DNA of 64,000 bases. Source: Methylobacter sp. (GTDB lineage Bacteria > Pseudomonadota > Gammaproteobacteria > Methylococcales > Methylomonadaceae). The translations under genes were made by a program, and so were the position numbers. The notes beneath the pieces are model-generated. The model was not told the origin of the DNA. It did no database searches and saw only the letters and a program-made list of their open reading frames with translations. Shown in pieces: positions 63,459 to 64,000 of this stretch. The first letter of the stretch is position 1; each line of letters begins with the position of its first letter. The stretch covers positions 1 through 64,000 of the forward strand of contig SCPZ01000097.1 in assembly GCA_004299305.1 (NCBI GenBank), given 5' to 3'.

Positions 63459-64000
63459 TTTAAAATCCTCGAAAGTTTATTTAATTATATTGTTTTATTC
63501 CCTTTCCTCAAAGGGGCCGCTCAATAAATTGCTTTATTGAGTTGCTTGTCGAATTAAGTAATAAACGACAGAGTACTTTTTATCATGAGATACCGCGTTG
63601 TGTCAAAGCTATAAATAAAAAAAACACCGTTTTTATTAGGTTTTATGATGATAAGAGGGCTGTTAACGATTAAAAAACAGCACCGCATTATGCAGTAAGC
63701 AAATGAAAATTAATGCAAATATTTTTACGCGACTACTGCGAACACAAACCGGGCAAAAGATATTGTTGAGTATAAAATGTCGCTGCTTAAGCCATGCAAC
63801 TTGAAATAAAAATTACCTGGATTGGGAACACCCAAACTGCTATTGCAGCAAAAAAAACATGAGGCCTGTGCTTTTGGAAAGATAGTGTTTTGCAAAATGC
63901 ATCGAAACGTAGCTCTCTTTGGCATCGGCCTCGACTAAAAATCGGGCCTATACGGGACACTAATTTAGAACGAACGATTTTATTTTACCGGGAACTACTT
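63459..64000. other. Gene-free end of window
   Basis: AT-rich, no convincing ORF, tRNA or repeat. A 66-codon frame at 63725-63925 (minus) has no ribosome binding site and an improbable composition. The promoter of the small membrane protein should lie at 63480-63560. Confidence 0.5.

Noticed and set aside
63725-63925. 66-codon minus frame near the window end
   Set aside because: No ribosome binding site, odd Cys/Phe-rich composition and no recognisable motif.

Overview
The window is a stretch of gammaproteobacterial chromosome, mostly core housekeeping genes, interrupted by accessory genes and by many short palindromic repeats. Three conserved gene orders support this: gshB-tonB-yqgE-ruvX-pyrR, rpsU-yqeY-dnaG-rpoD, and ypjD / ffh / rpsP-rimM-trmD-rplS / ogt-xerD. 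The mid-range GC by eye, the pteridine-reductase/folK/folB group and the repeat load would fit a Methylococcales-type methanotroph or a relative. No methane or methanol oxidation gene is present, so the genus is inference only.

Layout. 1-2.1 kb: the 3' end of a giant YDG-repeat exoprotein/adhesin with exact 261-bp units, decaying at its end. 2.5-6 kb: a sulfotransferase, the QmcA/NfeD membrane pair, a small membrane protein and a membrane-anchored methyltransferase. 6.2-9.8 kb (minus): gshB-tonB-yqgE-ruvX-pyrR, lacking the usual pyrBC, with three copies of a REP-like element, two of them translated. 10-19.5 kb: rpmB-rpmG, a cyclic-nucleotide-binding/rhodanese protein, an HtrA protease, moaB-DUF423-pepN, and the pterin group (pteridine reductase, folK, folB) with plsY. 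19.5-20.7 kb: an AT-richer RES-domain gene, probably inserted beside a tRNA remnant. 20.7-27.6 kb: tsaD and the macromolecular-synthesis operon, a CAU tRNA and metK. 27.6-33.6 kb: ahcY, metF, an Uma2 nuclease, bioA, rsmE and a CPBP protease.

33.6-43.2 kb: ftsK, a HigBA toxin-antitoxin pair, trxB, aat, an HDOD-GAF protein, a CBS protein, an LpxA-family protein, xerD and ogt. 43.3-47.7 kb: rplS-trmD-rimM-rpsP, ffh and ypjD. 48-54.6 kb (minus): a large chemoreceptor, then an operon of glycosyltransferase and two methyltransferases joined to a decayed SPINDLY-type O-GlcNAc transferase. 54.9-64 kb: NDH-2, a YcxB-like protein, the ABC-F ATPase YheS, UspA, a cold-shock-like/TM2 fusion, cspA, a NahK-like kinase, a cyclic-nucleotide-binding protein and a small membrane protein.

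How the genes connect: metK, ahcY and metF make the activated methyl cycle, which feeds the many SAM users here (bioA route, trmD, rsmE, the methyltransferases). The ffh/rpsP/rpsU/rpmBG/rpoD/dnaG groups form the growth machinery. I see no CRISPR array, prophage, complete insertion sequence or rRNA. The less ordinary material is the repeat-driven remodelling of coding sequences (REP-like elements in gshB and tonB, a 102-bp in-frame insert in the YDG protein, a palindrome supplying a stop codon), a heptanucleotide tandem array at the gshB start, the RES gene at a tRNA remnant, and an apparently leaderless HigBA module.
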